From 13-2-20CM-68-14 sp035640035 (lineage in GTDB: Bacteria > Actinomycetota > Thermoleophilia > Gaiellales > Gaiellaceae), in contig DASQWX010000100.1 of NCBI GenBank assembly GCA_035640035.1, positions 1 to 20,838 of the forward strand: a DNA stretch of 20,838 bases, in the 5' to 3' direction. A model generated the notes under the pieces. That model was not told the DNA's origin. It saw only the letters and a list, made by a program, of their open reading frames with translations, and did no database searches. The position numbers and the translations under genes are program-made. How positions within the stretch are numbered: the first letter of the stretch is position 1; each line of letters begins with the position of its first letter. This document shows positions 14,429-20,838 of the stretch, in pieces.

Positions 14429-15214
14429 ATGCGGATCGCCCACATCTCCGACATTCATTGCGGCGAGGTGCATTTCGTCCCGGGCCTGATGGAACGGGCC
14501 ATCAACGAGATCAATGACCTGGAGCCGGACATCGTCGTCTGCTCAGGCGACCTGACGGCGATGGGCTTCAAGCACGAGTACCTGGAAGCGAAAACGTATC
14601 TCGACAAGCTCGAGTCCGACTGCGTCGTCGTCATCCCCGGCAACCACGACTCGCGGAATGTCGGCTACATCCACTTCGAGGAGCTGTTCGGCTCGCGGAA
14701 CCACGTCGTCCAGCGCGAGGGGGTGACGATCGTCGCAGTCGACTCGACCGAGCCCGACCTCGATCACGGCCAGATCGGACGCGGTCGCTATGGGTGGATC
14801 GAGGAGCAGTTCACCGAGGGCGAAGCCGAGCTGCGCATCTTCGTGCTCCATCACCACCTGCTCCCGGTCCCGGGAACCGGCCGCGAGCGCAACATCGTCT
14901 ACGACGCCGGCGACGCGATCGAGTGCCTGCAACGCTCCGGCGTCGACATCGTTCTGTCGGGCCACAAGCACGTGCCGTATGCCTGGCGGCTCGAGGACCT
15001 GTTCGTCGTCAACGCGGGGACCGTTTCCTCCCAGCGCCTTCGCGGCAAGACGAGGCCCTGTTACAACCTGATCGAGATCACGGATCACCACGTGGACGTC
15101 TGGCGGAAGTACCCGTTCCACGGGCAGGAGAAGATCATTCAGTTCGCGACCGACACGCTCGAGTTCGAGAAGTACACGGCACGGATCGAAGGGGAGGTGA
15201 CATCGCGGCGGTGA
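14429..15214 (+). CDS. Calcineurin-like metallophosphoesterase (candidate cDPG or phosphoanhydride hydrolase)
   Basis: A 261-residue protein with all five metallophosphoesterase motifs in order: SDIH (Asp8, His10), SGDLT (Asp41), GNHD (71-74), LHHH (141-143) and GHKH (178-181). It should bind two metal ions and hydrolyse phosphoesters or phosphoanhydrides in the cytoplasm; no signal peptide is visible. The general relatives are CpdA-like enzymes, but the substrate is open. It is the first gene of a four-gene overlapping operon for phosphoglycerate metabolism, so a role in breaking down cDPG or 2,3-bisphosphoglycerate is reasonable inference. Its last codons contain the Shine-Dalgarno of the next gene, and its stop overlaps that gene's GTG (GTGA). 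Confidence 0.88.
   Translation: MRIAHISDIHCGEVHFVPGLMERAINEINDLEPDIVVCSGDLTAMGFKHEYLEAKTYLDKLESDCVVVIPGNHDSRNVGYIHFEELFGSRNHVVQREGVTIVAVDSTEPDLDHGQIGRGRYGWIEEQFTEGEAELRIFVLHHHLLPVPGTGRERNIVYDAGDAIECLQRSGVDIVLSGHKHVPYAWRLEDLFVVNAGTVSSQRLRGKTRPCYNLIEITDHHVDVWRKYPFHGQEKIIQFATDTLEFEKYTARIEGEVTSRR
15191..15200 (+). promoter_or_regulatory. Shine-Dalgarno of the cDPG synthetase gene
   Basis: GGGGAGGTGA, nearly complementary to the 16S rRNA tail, lies inside the phosphoesterase gene 10 bases before GTG 15211. It decides the start of the synthetase gene. Confidence 0.75.
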
Positions 15215-16395
15215 CACGCGCGGCGGTCGTCATCGACGGCGAACACTACGCGCCGGTCGTGCGCGACGCGATCGCCGGCTTGCCGTACGACGTCGTCGGG
15301 GCGTGGTTCGCCGGCGGAACGGAGAAGCTGCGCGGCGGCGAGGATTACGGCGTGCCCCTGCTCGAATCGTTCGACGCCGGGCTCGCGGACGCGGACGTCG
15401 TCGTCGATCTTTCGGACGAGCCCGTCCTGGGCCCGCGCGAGCGGTTCCAGCTCGCGAGCCGCGCGCTCGCGGCGGGCGCGCGTTACGAAGGTGCCGACTT
15501 TCGCTTCGAGCCGCCGACCTACGTGCCCTTCCCGTTGCCGTCGCTGGCCGTGATCGGGACGGGGAAGCGCGTCGGCAAGACAGCGGTCACCGGGCACGTT
15601 GCGCGCCTCCTGGCGCGAGACCGGGACGTCGTGGTCGTTTCGATGGGGCGCGGCGGGCCCGCCGAGCCGGAGCTTGCCACCGTCCAGCCGACGCTCGAGT
15701 CGCTGCTGGACCTGTCACGAGCCGGGCACCACGCGGCCTCCGACTACCTCGAGACGGCCGCACTCACGGGCGTCGTCACGATCGGTTGCCGGCGTGCCGG
15801 CGGTGGCCTCGCCGGTGGCGTCGTGACCTCGAACGTCGAGGAGGGGGCAGCCCTCGCGGCCGAACGCAGTCCGGACGTGGTCGTTTTCGACGGCAGCGGC
15901 AGCGCAATCCCGCCTGTCGCAACGGATGCGCGCATTCTGGTGTCAGGCATGGGACATGACCTGTCGTCTTACTTGAACCCGTACCGCGTGCTCGTGTCGG
16001 ACCTGGTCGTGCTCGTCGGCGGCGGCGATGCCGGTGCGATCCGCGAGCTGAAGCGCATGCCCGTGCTCACGGCCGAGCTGCAGCTGCGTCCGGTCACGCC
16101 TTTGCGCGGACGGCGCGTCGCGGTGTTCACGACGGGCCCTGCGGTCACCGACGGGCTCGACGCCGACATCGTCAGCGTCTCCCGCAACCTCGCCGACCGT
16201 CCACGGCTGAGGGAGGATCTCGCCCGCACCGACGCCGACGTCTATCTCGTCGAGATCAAGGCCGCTGCGATCGACGTCGTCGCGGAGGCGGCGCTCCAAC
16301 GCGGCGCGGAGCTCGTCTTCGCCGAGAACGACGTCGTCTGTCCGGGCCTCGACGAGGCGATCCTCGGTCTCGTCCCCGCCGGAGCACCCGCATGA
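15211..16395 (+). CDS. cpgS: Cyclic 2,3-diphosphoglycerate synthetase
   Basis: A 394-residue protein I recognise as the cDPGS family (COG2403-type P-loop protein). It begins RAAVVIDGEHYAPVVRDAI and includes FAGGTEKLR, P-loop GTGKRVGKT (116-124), SMGRGGPAEPE (144-154), CRRAGGGLAGG (193-203) and VVFDGSGSAIPPV (224-236). In methanogens the enzyme uses ATP to close the intramolecular phosphoanhydride of 2,3-bisphosphoglycerate, forming cDPG. The 2-phosphoglycerate kinase immediately downstream (ATGA overlap) makes its substrate, which strongly supports the call. GTG 15211 is fixed by the GGGGAGGTGA site and by the family N-terminus; the frame is open far upstream only as shadow. From memory it is somewhat shorter than the archaeal enzymes. 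Cytoplasmic. Confidence 0.82.
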   Translation: MTRAAVVIDGEHYAPVVRDAIAGLPYDVVGAWFAGGTEKLRGGEDYGVPLLESFDAGLADADVVVDLSDEPVLGPRERFQLASRALAAGARYEGADFRFEPPTYVPFPLPSLAVIGTGKRVGKTAVTGHVARLLARDRDVVVVSMGRGGPAEPELATVQPTLESLLDLSRAGHHAASDYLETAALTGVVTIGCRRAGGGLAGGVVTSNVEEGAALAAERSPDVVVFDGSGSAIPPVATDARILVSGMGHDLSSYLNPYRVLVSDLVVLVGGGDAGAIRELKRMPVLTAELQLRPVTPLRGRRVAVFTTGPAVTDGLDADIVSVSRNLADRPRLREDLARTDADVYLVEIKAAAIDVVAEAALQRGAELVFAENDVVCPGLDEAILGLVPAGAPA

Positions 16396-17294
16396 GCCAT
16401 CCCCGCCACGCTGAGCCGCTCCCGCTCGGGACGCCGAACCAGCCGTATTCGAAGGGGCTGATGGCGCGTGCGCTCGTCGCGGTGGGTGTCCCGCTCACGC
16501 GCGCGTACGAGCTCGCCAAGCGGATCGAGCAGGACCTGGCCGACCGGCAGGAGGAGAGCGTCGAGCTCGAGCGCTTCGAGGAGCTTGCCGTCGAGGTGCT
16601 CGGCGAGGTCGACGGCTCGCGGGCGGTCGACCGCCTACGCCGCTTCCGCGAGCTGCAGGAGCTCGACCTGCCGGTGATCGTCCTCGTCGGCGGCGCGACC
16701 GGGACCGGAAAGTCCACCGTCGCGACCGAGGCCGCGTACCGGCTCGGGATCACGCGCGTCACGTCGACGGACTTCGTGCGGCAGACGATGCGCGCGTTCT
16801 TCTCGCAGGAGTTCATGCCGTCGATCCACTACTCGAGCTTCGAGGCCTCGGCCGGGCTGCGCGAGCCGGAGCAGGCCGACGATCCGGTGATCGCCGGCTT
16901 CCTGGAGCAGACGCGCTACGTCCTCGTCGGGGTGCGCGCCGCGATCGAGCGGGCGCTCGAGGAGGGCTGGTCGATGGTGCTCGAGGGCGTGCATCTCGTG
17001 CCGGGGATGCTGCCGCGGATCGACGGTGCGCTCGTCGTCCAGTGCGTGCTCGCAATCGACGACGAGGAGGAGCACAGCACGCACTTCATGGTGCGCGACG
17101 TCGGGCTCGACGGCCTGCGCCCGCATGCGAAGTACATCGACCGGCTCGACGACATCCGCCGCGTGCAGGACCACATCGTCCGGCGGGCGCGCCGCCACCG
17201 GGTTCCCGTCATCACCAACACCGACGTGCGCTCGGCCGTGGACGCTGTGTTGGAGCTCGTCCTGGCAAGCGCGGAACAGGTACAACGGGTCTGA
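16392..17294 (+). CDS. pgk2: 2-phosphoglycerate kinase
   Basis: A 300-residue protein, close to the length of the archaeal enzyme. The N-terminal third looks like an ATP-cone-type regulatory domain (PYSKGLMARALVAVGVPLTR, then AYELAKRIEQDL). A P-loop kinase domain follows (LVGGATGTGKSTVATEAAYRLG, P-loop at about 100-109), with STDFVRQTMRAF, IHYSSFEAS and VLEGVHLVPGML, all typical of 2-phosphoglycerate kinase (COG2074). It phosphorylates 2-phosphoglycerate with ATP to 2,3-bisphosphoglycerate, the precursor of cDPG. ATG 16392 overlaps the synthetase stop (ATGA), and its own stop overlaps the next ATG (TGATG). The symbol is provisional, chosen to distinguish it from glycolytic pgk. Confidence 0.85.
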   Translation: MSHPRHAEPLPLGTPNQPYSKGLMARALVAVGVPLTRAYELAKRIEQDLADRQEESVELERFEELAVEVLGEVDGSRAVDRLRRFRELQELDLPVIVLVGGATGTGKSTVATEAAYRLGITRVTSTDFVRQTMRAFFSQEFMPSIHYSSFEASAGLREPEQADDPVIAGFLEQTRYVLVGVRAAIERALEEGWSMVLEGVHLVPGMLPRIDGALVVQCVLAIDDEEEHSTHFMVRDVGLDGLRPHAKYIDRLDDIRRVQDHIVRRARRHRVPVITNTDVRSAVDAVLELVLASAEQVQRV

Positions 17295-18313
17295 TGGCGG
17301 AGACGGTCTCCGAGCCGGTCGAGGCGGCGGTCGAGCCGGCGGCGCCCTCGCGGCTCTGCCTCTGCGAGCAGTACGTCCGCGTCACCGAAGGCGCAGCGCT
17401 GACCGCGGCGCGCTGGCTCGGACGGGCCGATCAGGACGCGGCGGAGCGCGACGCTGCCGACGCGATGCGCCGCGTGCTGAACGACTTTCCGATCGCCGGC
17501 CGGGTCGTGATCGGCTCCGCCGACGAGGAATCCCCGCTGCGCGTCGGCGAGGACATCGGCGCAGGCGGCGAGACGGTCGACCTTGCCCTCGACCCGCTCG
17601 AAGGGCGCGGCGTCGTCGCGCGCGGCGGCAACGGCGCCATGTCGATGATCGCGGTCGGCGAGCGCGGCTCGCTGCTCAACCTGCCCGACATGTACATGCG
17701 CAAGATGGCCGTCGGGCCGCGCGCGCGCGGCCACATCGACCTGCTCAAGCCGCTCGGCGACAACATCCAGGGAATCGCGGACGCCTTTGGGCGCCGGCCG
17801 AACGACATCACCACGATCGTGCTCGACCGGCCGCGTCACCACGACCTGATCGAGGACATCCGCGCGGCCGGCGCCCGGATCAAGCTGATCCAGGACGGCA
17901 CGGTCACCGCGTCGATCTCCGCTGCGATCCGCGGGACGAACGACCACCTCGCCGTGGGCATCGGCGGCACGCGCCAGGCCGTCATGTCGGCAGCCGCGCT
18001 GCGCTGCCTGGGCGGCGAGCTGCAGGCGCAGCTCTGGCCGACGTCCCGCCGCGAGATCGAGCAGGCCCGCGAGGCCGGAATCGACGATCCCACCCGTGTC
18101 TTCATGACCGAGGAGCTCGCGCCCGGCGAGGTGATCGTCGCGGCGACCGGCGTCTCGAACGGCGACCTCCTGCGCGGCGTTCGCTTCCTCGCCGATTCCG
18201 CCCGCACGCACTCGCTCGTCATGTGCACGCGCTGCAACTGGGTGCGCTTCATCGACGGCATCCACTTCTTCGCGCGCGAGCGGCGCGAGGAAGTGCGGCT
18301 GCTGGGCTACTAG
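17294..18313 (+). CDS. Class II fructose-bisphosphatase (GlpX) homologue with altered active site
   Basis: A 339-residue protein, GlpX-like along its length: WLGRADQDAAERDAADAMRR, DPLEG (100-104), LNLPDMYMRKMAVGP, LDRPRH, GIGG and a C-terminal IHFF. Against E. coli GlpX as I remember it, the substrate-side residues are kept (Tyr134 of PDMYM, the PRH motif) along with Asp100 and Glu103. The catalytic set is changed: Lys29 to Gln47, Asp33 to Glu51, Glu57 to Ser75, Asp61 to Glu79, catalytic Thr90 to Arg105, Asp188 to Thr203 and metal ligand Glu213 to Gln228. Ordinary FBPase activity is therefore doubtful; it may bind a phosphorylated metabolite or catalyse a different step. It is the last gene of the cDPG operon, joined by a TGATG overlap. 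Confidence 0.8.
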   Translation: MAETVSEPVEAAVEPAAPSRLCLCEQYVRVTEGAALTAARWLGRADQDAAERDAADAMRRVLNDFPIAGRVVIGSADEESPLRVGEDIGAGGETVDLALDPLEGRGVVARGGNGAMSMIAVGERGSLLNLPDMYMRKMAVGPRARGHIDLLKPLGDNIQGIADAFGRRPNDITTIVLDRPRHHDLIEDIRAAGARIKLIQDGTVTASISAAIRGTNDHLAVGIGGTRQAVMSAAALRCLGGELQAQLWPTSRREIEQAREAGIDDPTRVFMTEELAPGEVIVAATGVSNGDLLRGVRFLADSARTHSLVMCTRCNWVRFIDGIHFFARERREEVRLLGY

Positions 18314-18346
18314 CGCTCGGGCTCATGGAAGCGGTGAACGGGGCGC

Positions 18347-18352
18347 TAAGCT
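18347..18352 (+). promoter_or_regulatory. -10 box for the secreted Asp-box gene
   Basis: TAAGCT (TANNNT) lies 34 bases before ATG 18387, implying a leader of about 28 bases that contains a Shine-Dalgarno, unlike most other first genes here. Confidence 0.4.
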
Positions 18353-18373
18353 GCGGCCGTCCGAGGAACTTCT

Positions 18374-18382
18374 AGGGGAGGA
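18374..18382 (+). promoter_or_regulatory. Shine-Dalgarno of the secreted Asp-box gene
   Basis: AGGGGAGGA lies four bases before ATG 18387, fixing this start. Confidence 0.7.
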
Positions 18383-18386
18383 CTTT

Positions 18387-20024
18387 ATGACCCGTTTCAG
18401 GCTGCTCGCCCTTGCGGCGGCGGTAGGAGCGTTGATTGTGACGGCCTTCGCTTCGGCGACGACGTCGATCGACGTTCAGGCGAACGATCCACAGGTGGCA
18501 GGGGATGCCACCAGCAATACGACCGCTCGTTTTCCGACGAACAAGTCGAACGAGCCTGCGATCGCAGTAAATCCACTCAACTCCCAATACGTGGTTGCGG
18601 GGGCGAACGACGAGCAGCTCCAGCCGGCTTGCGGGCCGGGTCCGGTCCGCGGGGCGACGGCGGCCCGCAACGATTGCTCGTTCTTCCCAGGTGTCGGCAC
18701 CGACGGCGTCTACACAAGCGCCGATGGAGGGTCGACGTGGACGAATCGGGGTCTGCTGCCGGGTTACTCTGAATTTCCCGGACAGCCCGGGACGCTTGTC
18801 TCCGACGGCGATCCACGCCTTGCGTACGGCCCTGCGCCCGATGCGAGCGGCAGCTTCGCGTCGGCTCGTGCGAACGATGCATACGTCAACGGGACACGCG
18901 TGTACTACGCGGGGCTCGCGAGCTACGCGGCGAGCGCAGCGAACGGCCAGCAGGCACCTGAGCTGCTCGGGGTCTCGACGTCGGACGACAACGGGATCAC
19001 CTGGGGCGGGCCGTCCGTCGCGGCGTCGTCGAGCGGTTTCATCTTCAACGACCACGAAGACATCTGGGCCGACGACAGTCCATCGTCGCCGTACTTCGGC
19101 CGCGTCTACGTCAGCTGGACGCAGTTCCGCGATCTCACAAGCTGCGCGGAACCGGTCATGATCGCGTACTCCGACGACGGTGGCCGAACGTGGTCCGGAC
19201 CGAACCAGCTCACTGCAGCGCACAACTGCGGGATCGGTGGGCGGCAGGCGAGCAACGTCAGGACCGATGGCAACGGAAACGTCTACGTGTCATGGATCGA
19301 CAGCGACCAAAGCGGCGCGATCCAAGCGATCGCAGTCTCGAAGAACGGCGGAGTCACGTTCACGCACACGATCAAGGTCGCGAACGTCGACGAAATGCCG
19401 GATCCGATTCCCGGGGCCAACTTCCGTGACGGGAGCGAGCCGAGCCTTGCGGTCGACCAGAGCTCAGGCGCGGTTTACCTCGCCTGGAGCGATCTTCTCG
19501 GATCGACCCTGGGCCAAATGGTCGTCGCGCGTTCGACTGACGGAGCGCGAACGTGGACGACGACGCAGGTCGGCACCGCCCGAACCGGGTTCGCGTTCTT
19601 CCAGGGCATCGACGTTGCACCGAACGGTCGTGTCGACCTCGGGTACCAGGCTCTGAAAGCGCGGGATACGAGCACGTACGGGACCGGCAATGCCACCGTC
19701 GCGAGTTACTACTCGAGTTCGACAGACGGCGGCGTGACGTGGTCACGACCGACGCGCGTGAGCGCATTCTCGGATCCTGCGGCCTCGGCACAGAACAACC
19801 TGGAGCGTCAGTTCTGGGGCGATTACAACTCGCTCGTCTCGTCGAACGGCAACGCCTGGTTCATCTATACGGACACACGGAATGGCGTCGGGTGCGCTGC
19901 GGTGGACGCGTACCAACACGCCGTTGACGGCAGCGGTCCGGCAGCGGCGAAGCCGGCGCCGGAAGACGTCTGCCCGGCGCAGTACGGGAATTCGGATAGC
20001 TTCGTCTCGAAGATCACTCCGTAG
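18387..20024 (+). CDS. Secreted Asp-box (BNR/sialidase-fold) protein
   Basis: A 545-residue exported protein. It has an N-terminal signal peptide (RFRLLALAAAVGALIVTAFA, cleavage probably near residues 23-25) followed by a beta-propeller-like region with six Asp-boxes (SxDxGxTW type) at about residues 111, 199, 262, 318, 383 and 445, for example SADGGSTW, SDDNGITW and STDGGVTW. The fold is that of sialidases and other six-bladed propellers, but the canonical catalytic arginine triad and Tyr/Glu of exo-sialidases cannot be assigned with confidence, so the substrate is unknown and a binding role is possible. Several cysteines suggest disulfides. It has its own promoter, Shine-Dalgarno and terminator, so it is a single-gene unit independent of the cDPG operon. 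Confidence 0.8.
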   Translation: MTRFRLLALAAAVGALIVTAFASATTSIDVQANDPQVAGDATSNTTARFPTNKSNEPAIAVNPLNSQYVVAGANDEQLQPACGPGPVRGATAARNDCSFFPGVGTDGVYTSADGGSTWTNRGLLPGYSEFPGQPGTLVSDGDPRLAYGPAPDASGSFASARANDAYVNGTRVYYAGLASYAASAANGQQAPELLGVSTSDDNGITWGGPSVAASSSGFIFNDHEDIWADDSPSSPYFGRVYVSWTQFRDLTSCAEPVMIAYSDDGGRTWSGPNQLTAAHNCGIGGRQASNVRTDGNGNVYVSWIDSDQSGAIQAIAVSKNGGVTFTHTIKVANVDEMPDPIPGANFRDGSEPSLAVDQSSGAVYLAWSDLLGSTLGQMVVARSTDGARTWTTTQVGTARTGFAFFQGIDVAPNGRVDLGYQALKARDTSTYGTGNATVASYYSSSTDGGVTWSRPTRVSAFSDPAASAQNNLERQFWGDYNSLVSSNGNAWFIYTDTRNGVGCAAVDAYQHAVDGSGPAAAKPAPEDVCPAQYGNSDSFVSKITP

Positions 20025-20031
20025 TGGCGTG

Positions 20032-20061
20032 GACGAGGGGCGGCTTCGGCCGCCCCTCGTC
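20032..20061 (+). terminator. Strong hairpin terminator after the Asp-box gene
   Basis: A perfect 13-bp stem GACGAGGGGCGGC/GCCGCCCCTCGTC closed by a TTCG tetraloop begins seven bases after the stop codon at 20024. Only a weak T-rich run follows. The symmetry would let it work in both directions. Confidence 0.8.
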
Positions 20062-20088
20062 GCCGATCTGTGGTCGTTCTACGCAAGC

Positions 20089-20094
20089 TAGACT
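20089..20094 (+). promoter_or_regulatory. Leaderless-type -10 box for the MIP18-family gene
   Basis: TAGACT, identical to the cyclase gene box, ends eight bases before ATG 20103. No Shine-Dalgarno is present. Confidence 0.5.
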
Positions 20095-20102
20095 CGAAAG
20101 CG

Positions 20103-20402
20103 ATGCCCACCAGGGAAGAGGTGTACGAGGCGCTGCGCCAGGTCGAGGACCCGGAGCTCGGGATGGACATCGTCGAGCTCGGGCTTCTCTACGACGTCGC
20201 GGTCGAGGGGCGGCGCGTCAGGGTGACGCACAGCCTGACGTCGATGGGCTGCCCGGCCGGGCCGATGATCCAGGAGGACATCAACCGCGTCGCGCGCGAG
20301 GTGCCCGGCGTCGAGGACGTCGACATCGAGCTCACCTGGGATCCGCCGTGGACTCCCGAGCGCATGTCCGACGACGCGAAGTTCATCCTCGGCATCGGCT
20401 AG
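20103..20402 (+). CDS. MIP18/PaaD-like (DUF59) Fe-S cluster assembly protein
   Basis: A 99-residue cytoplasmic protein of the DUF59/MIP18 family, the usual length for the single-domain form. It has the family's VEDPELGMDIVELGLLYDV (residues 14-32) and the conserved cysteine in SLTSMGCPAGPM (Cys50), followed by VDIELTWDPPWTPERM. Members (SufT, PaaD, the N-terminal domain of ApbC/Mrp) help mature or transfer Fe-S clusters. In actinobacteria a copy usually sits with the suf genes; here it stands alone with a leaderless promoter, so its client is unknown. Confidence 0.88.
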   Translation: MPTREEVYEALRQVEDPELGMDIVELGLLYDVAVEGRRVRVTHSLTSMGCPAGPMIQEDINRVAREVPGVEDVDIELTWDPPWTPERMSDDAKFILGIG

Positions 20403-20536
20403 TCCGAGGGGGAGGCCCTCGCCGTAGAGCAGCGCGGCGACTGCGGCGGCGCCGCGTGCCTGAATAGACGAGGGCCCGACCCCGTGCTCGTGCTTTGCGG
20501 TCGGCGGTCGTCCTCCTCCTCCGAGTTCGACGATTC

Positions 20537-20554
20537 TGACTGACCGCTCAGTCA
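20537..20554. promoter_or_regulatory. TetR-type operator palindrome
   Basis: TGACTGACCGCTCAGTCA has perfect 7-bp arms TGACTGA/TCAGTCA around CCGC. TGAC-rich dyads of this size are typical of TetR-family sites, including those controlling fatty-acid and acyl-CoA genes. It lies 38 bases before the small ORF at 20593. No TetR gene is in the window. Confidence 0.5.
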
Positions 20555-20592
20555 AGTTTCGCCGCGTCGCCGCCGCGAGAGAACCCGTTTGC

Positions 20593-20802
20593 GTGTCTGT
20601 TCCTGTGACACCCGAGGAGAAGACACTCGAAGCCCTGGTCAAGCTGGAGGTCGCCTGCCGCCTCGCATTGGAGTCGTTGCCACAGCTGCCGAGCGAGACC
20701 AAGGGAGCCGTCAGGTCACACATCGAGATGCTGTGCAACGCGACCGAGCGCGAGCTCCAGCGCTTGCAGCCCGGGTTCACTCGCAAACAGCTCGTCGACT
20801 AG
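20593..20802 (+). CDS. Small hypothetical helical protein (69 residues)
   Basis: I do not recognise the family. From GTG 20593 the product reads VSVPVTPEEKTLEALVKLEV and continues with two amphipathic helices (about residues 8-30 and 35-60) and a basic C-terminal end; an in-frame GTG at 20605 would give 65 residues. There is no membrane segment or signal. The composition (Leu, Glu, balanced Lys/Arg) is more protein-like than the Arg/Ser-rich shadow frames around it. There is no clear Shine-Dalgarno and no TANNNT box. The TetR-type palindrome upstream could control it. It may be a real small protein; the evidence is modest. Confidence 0.5.
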   Translation: MSVPVTPEEKTLEALVKLEVACRLALESLPQLPSETKGAVRSHIEMLCNATERELQRLQPGFTRKQLVD

Positions 20803-20838
20803 CTGCGCGGGTCGCGCTCGCGCGCGATCGAGGCGGGC

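Noticed and set aside
13337..14473. 378-codon minus-strand frame opposite pit
   Set aside because: Antisense shadow with Arg/Asp-rich low-complexity composition.
14794..15210. Upstream extension of the cDPG synthetase frame
   Set aside because: It overlaps the phosphoesterase out of frame with Arg-rich sequence; the family N-terminus and Shine-Dalgarno fix the start at 15211.
20088..20786. 232-codon minus-strand frame opposite the MIP18 gene and small ORF
   Set aside because: Most of it mirrors the well-supported MIP18 gene; no recognisable domain.

Overview
This is a GC-rich, gene-dense bacterial chromosome segment. It most resembles a deep-branching actinobacterium: gene repertoire, pervasive GC-ending codons and leaderless GTG/ATG starts fit Actinomycetota, perhaps class Thermoleophilia (Gaiellales or Solirubrobacterales). 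The class-level placement is inference only. I see no tRNA, rRNA, CRISPR array, insertion sequence or prophage. Most of the window is housekeeping and cell-envelope genes in short operons.

Layout. Positions 1-1032 hold the C-terminal part of a RelA/SpoT (p)ppGpp enzyme that enters from the left edge. On the minus strand (3529 down to 1364) lies a three-gene operon, phosphomannomutase - hotdog thioesterase - small GAF-like protein, joined by 4-base GTGA overlaps; the last gene carries a frameshift. Divergent from it is a 980-residue class III cyclase/AAA ATPase/TPR protein (3632-6574), which converges on an endonuclease IV-like TIM barrel (6581-7411, minus). Then come four rightward genes: a small orphan, a CcmI-like membrane protein, a zinc-ribbon membrane protein with a Pro/Glu-rich tail, and an EnvC-type M23 peptidase. 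A 298-base structured gap separates these from a leftward group: mntH (Nramp), hpt, and a small PD-(D/E)XK-like gene. Rightward again come a PhoU-like DUF47 protein and a PiT phosphate transporter.

The most interesting part is 14429-18313. It is a tightly overlapping four-gene operon: a calcineurin-like phosphoesterase, a protein I recognise as cyclic 2,3-diphosphoglycerate synthetase, 2-phosphoglycerate kinase, and a class II FBPase (GlpX) homologue. Kinase plus synthetase is the complete known route from 2-phosphoglycerate to cyclic 2,3-diphosphoglycerate (cDPG), a solute known from thermophilic methanogens. The GlpX homologue keeps substrate-side residues but has lost most catalytic and metal-binding residues, so it probably does something other than ordinary FBPase chemistry. 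The phosphoesterase is a candidate turnover enzyme. After the operon come a secreted Asp-box protein with a strong terminator, a MIP18/PaaD-type Fe-S assembly protein, a TetR-type palindrome and a small helical ORF.

A window-wide regulatory pattern stands out. Nearly every gene that begins a transcription unit has a TANNNT -10 box ending only 5-9 bases before its start codon and no Shine-Dalgarno, so its mRNA should be leaderless. Shine-Dalgarno sequences appear inside operons and before the secreted protein.
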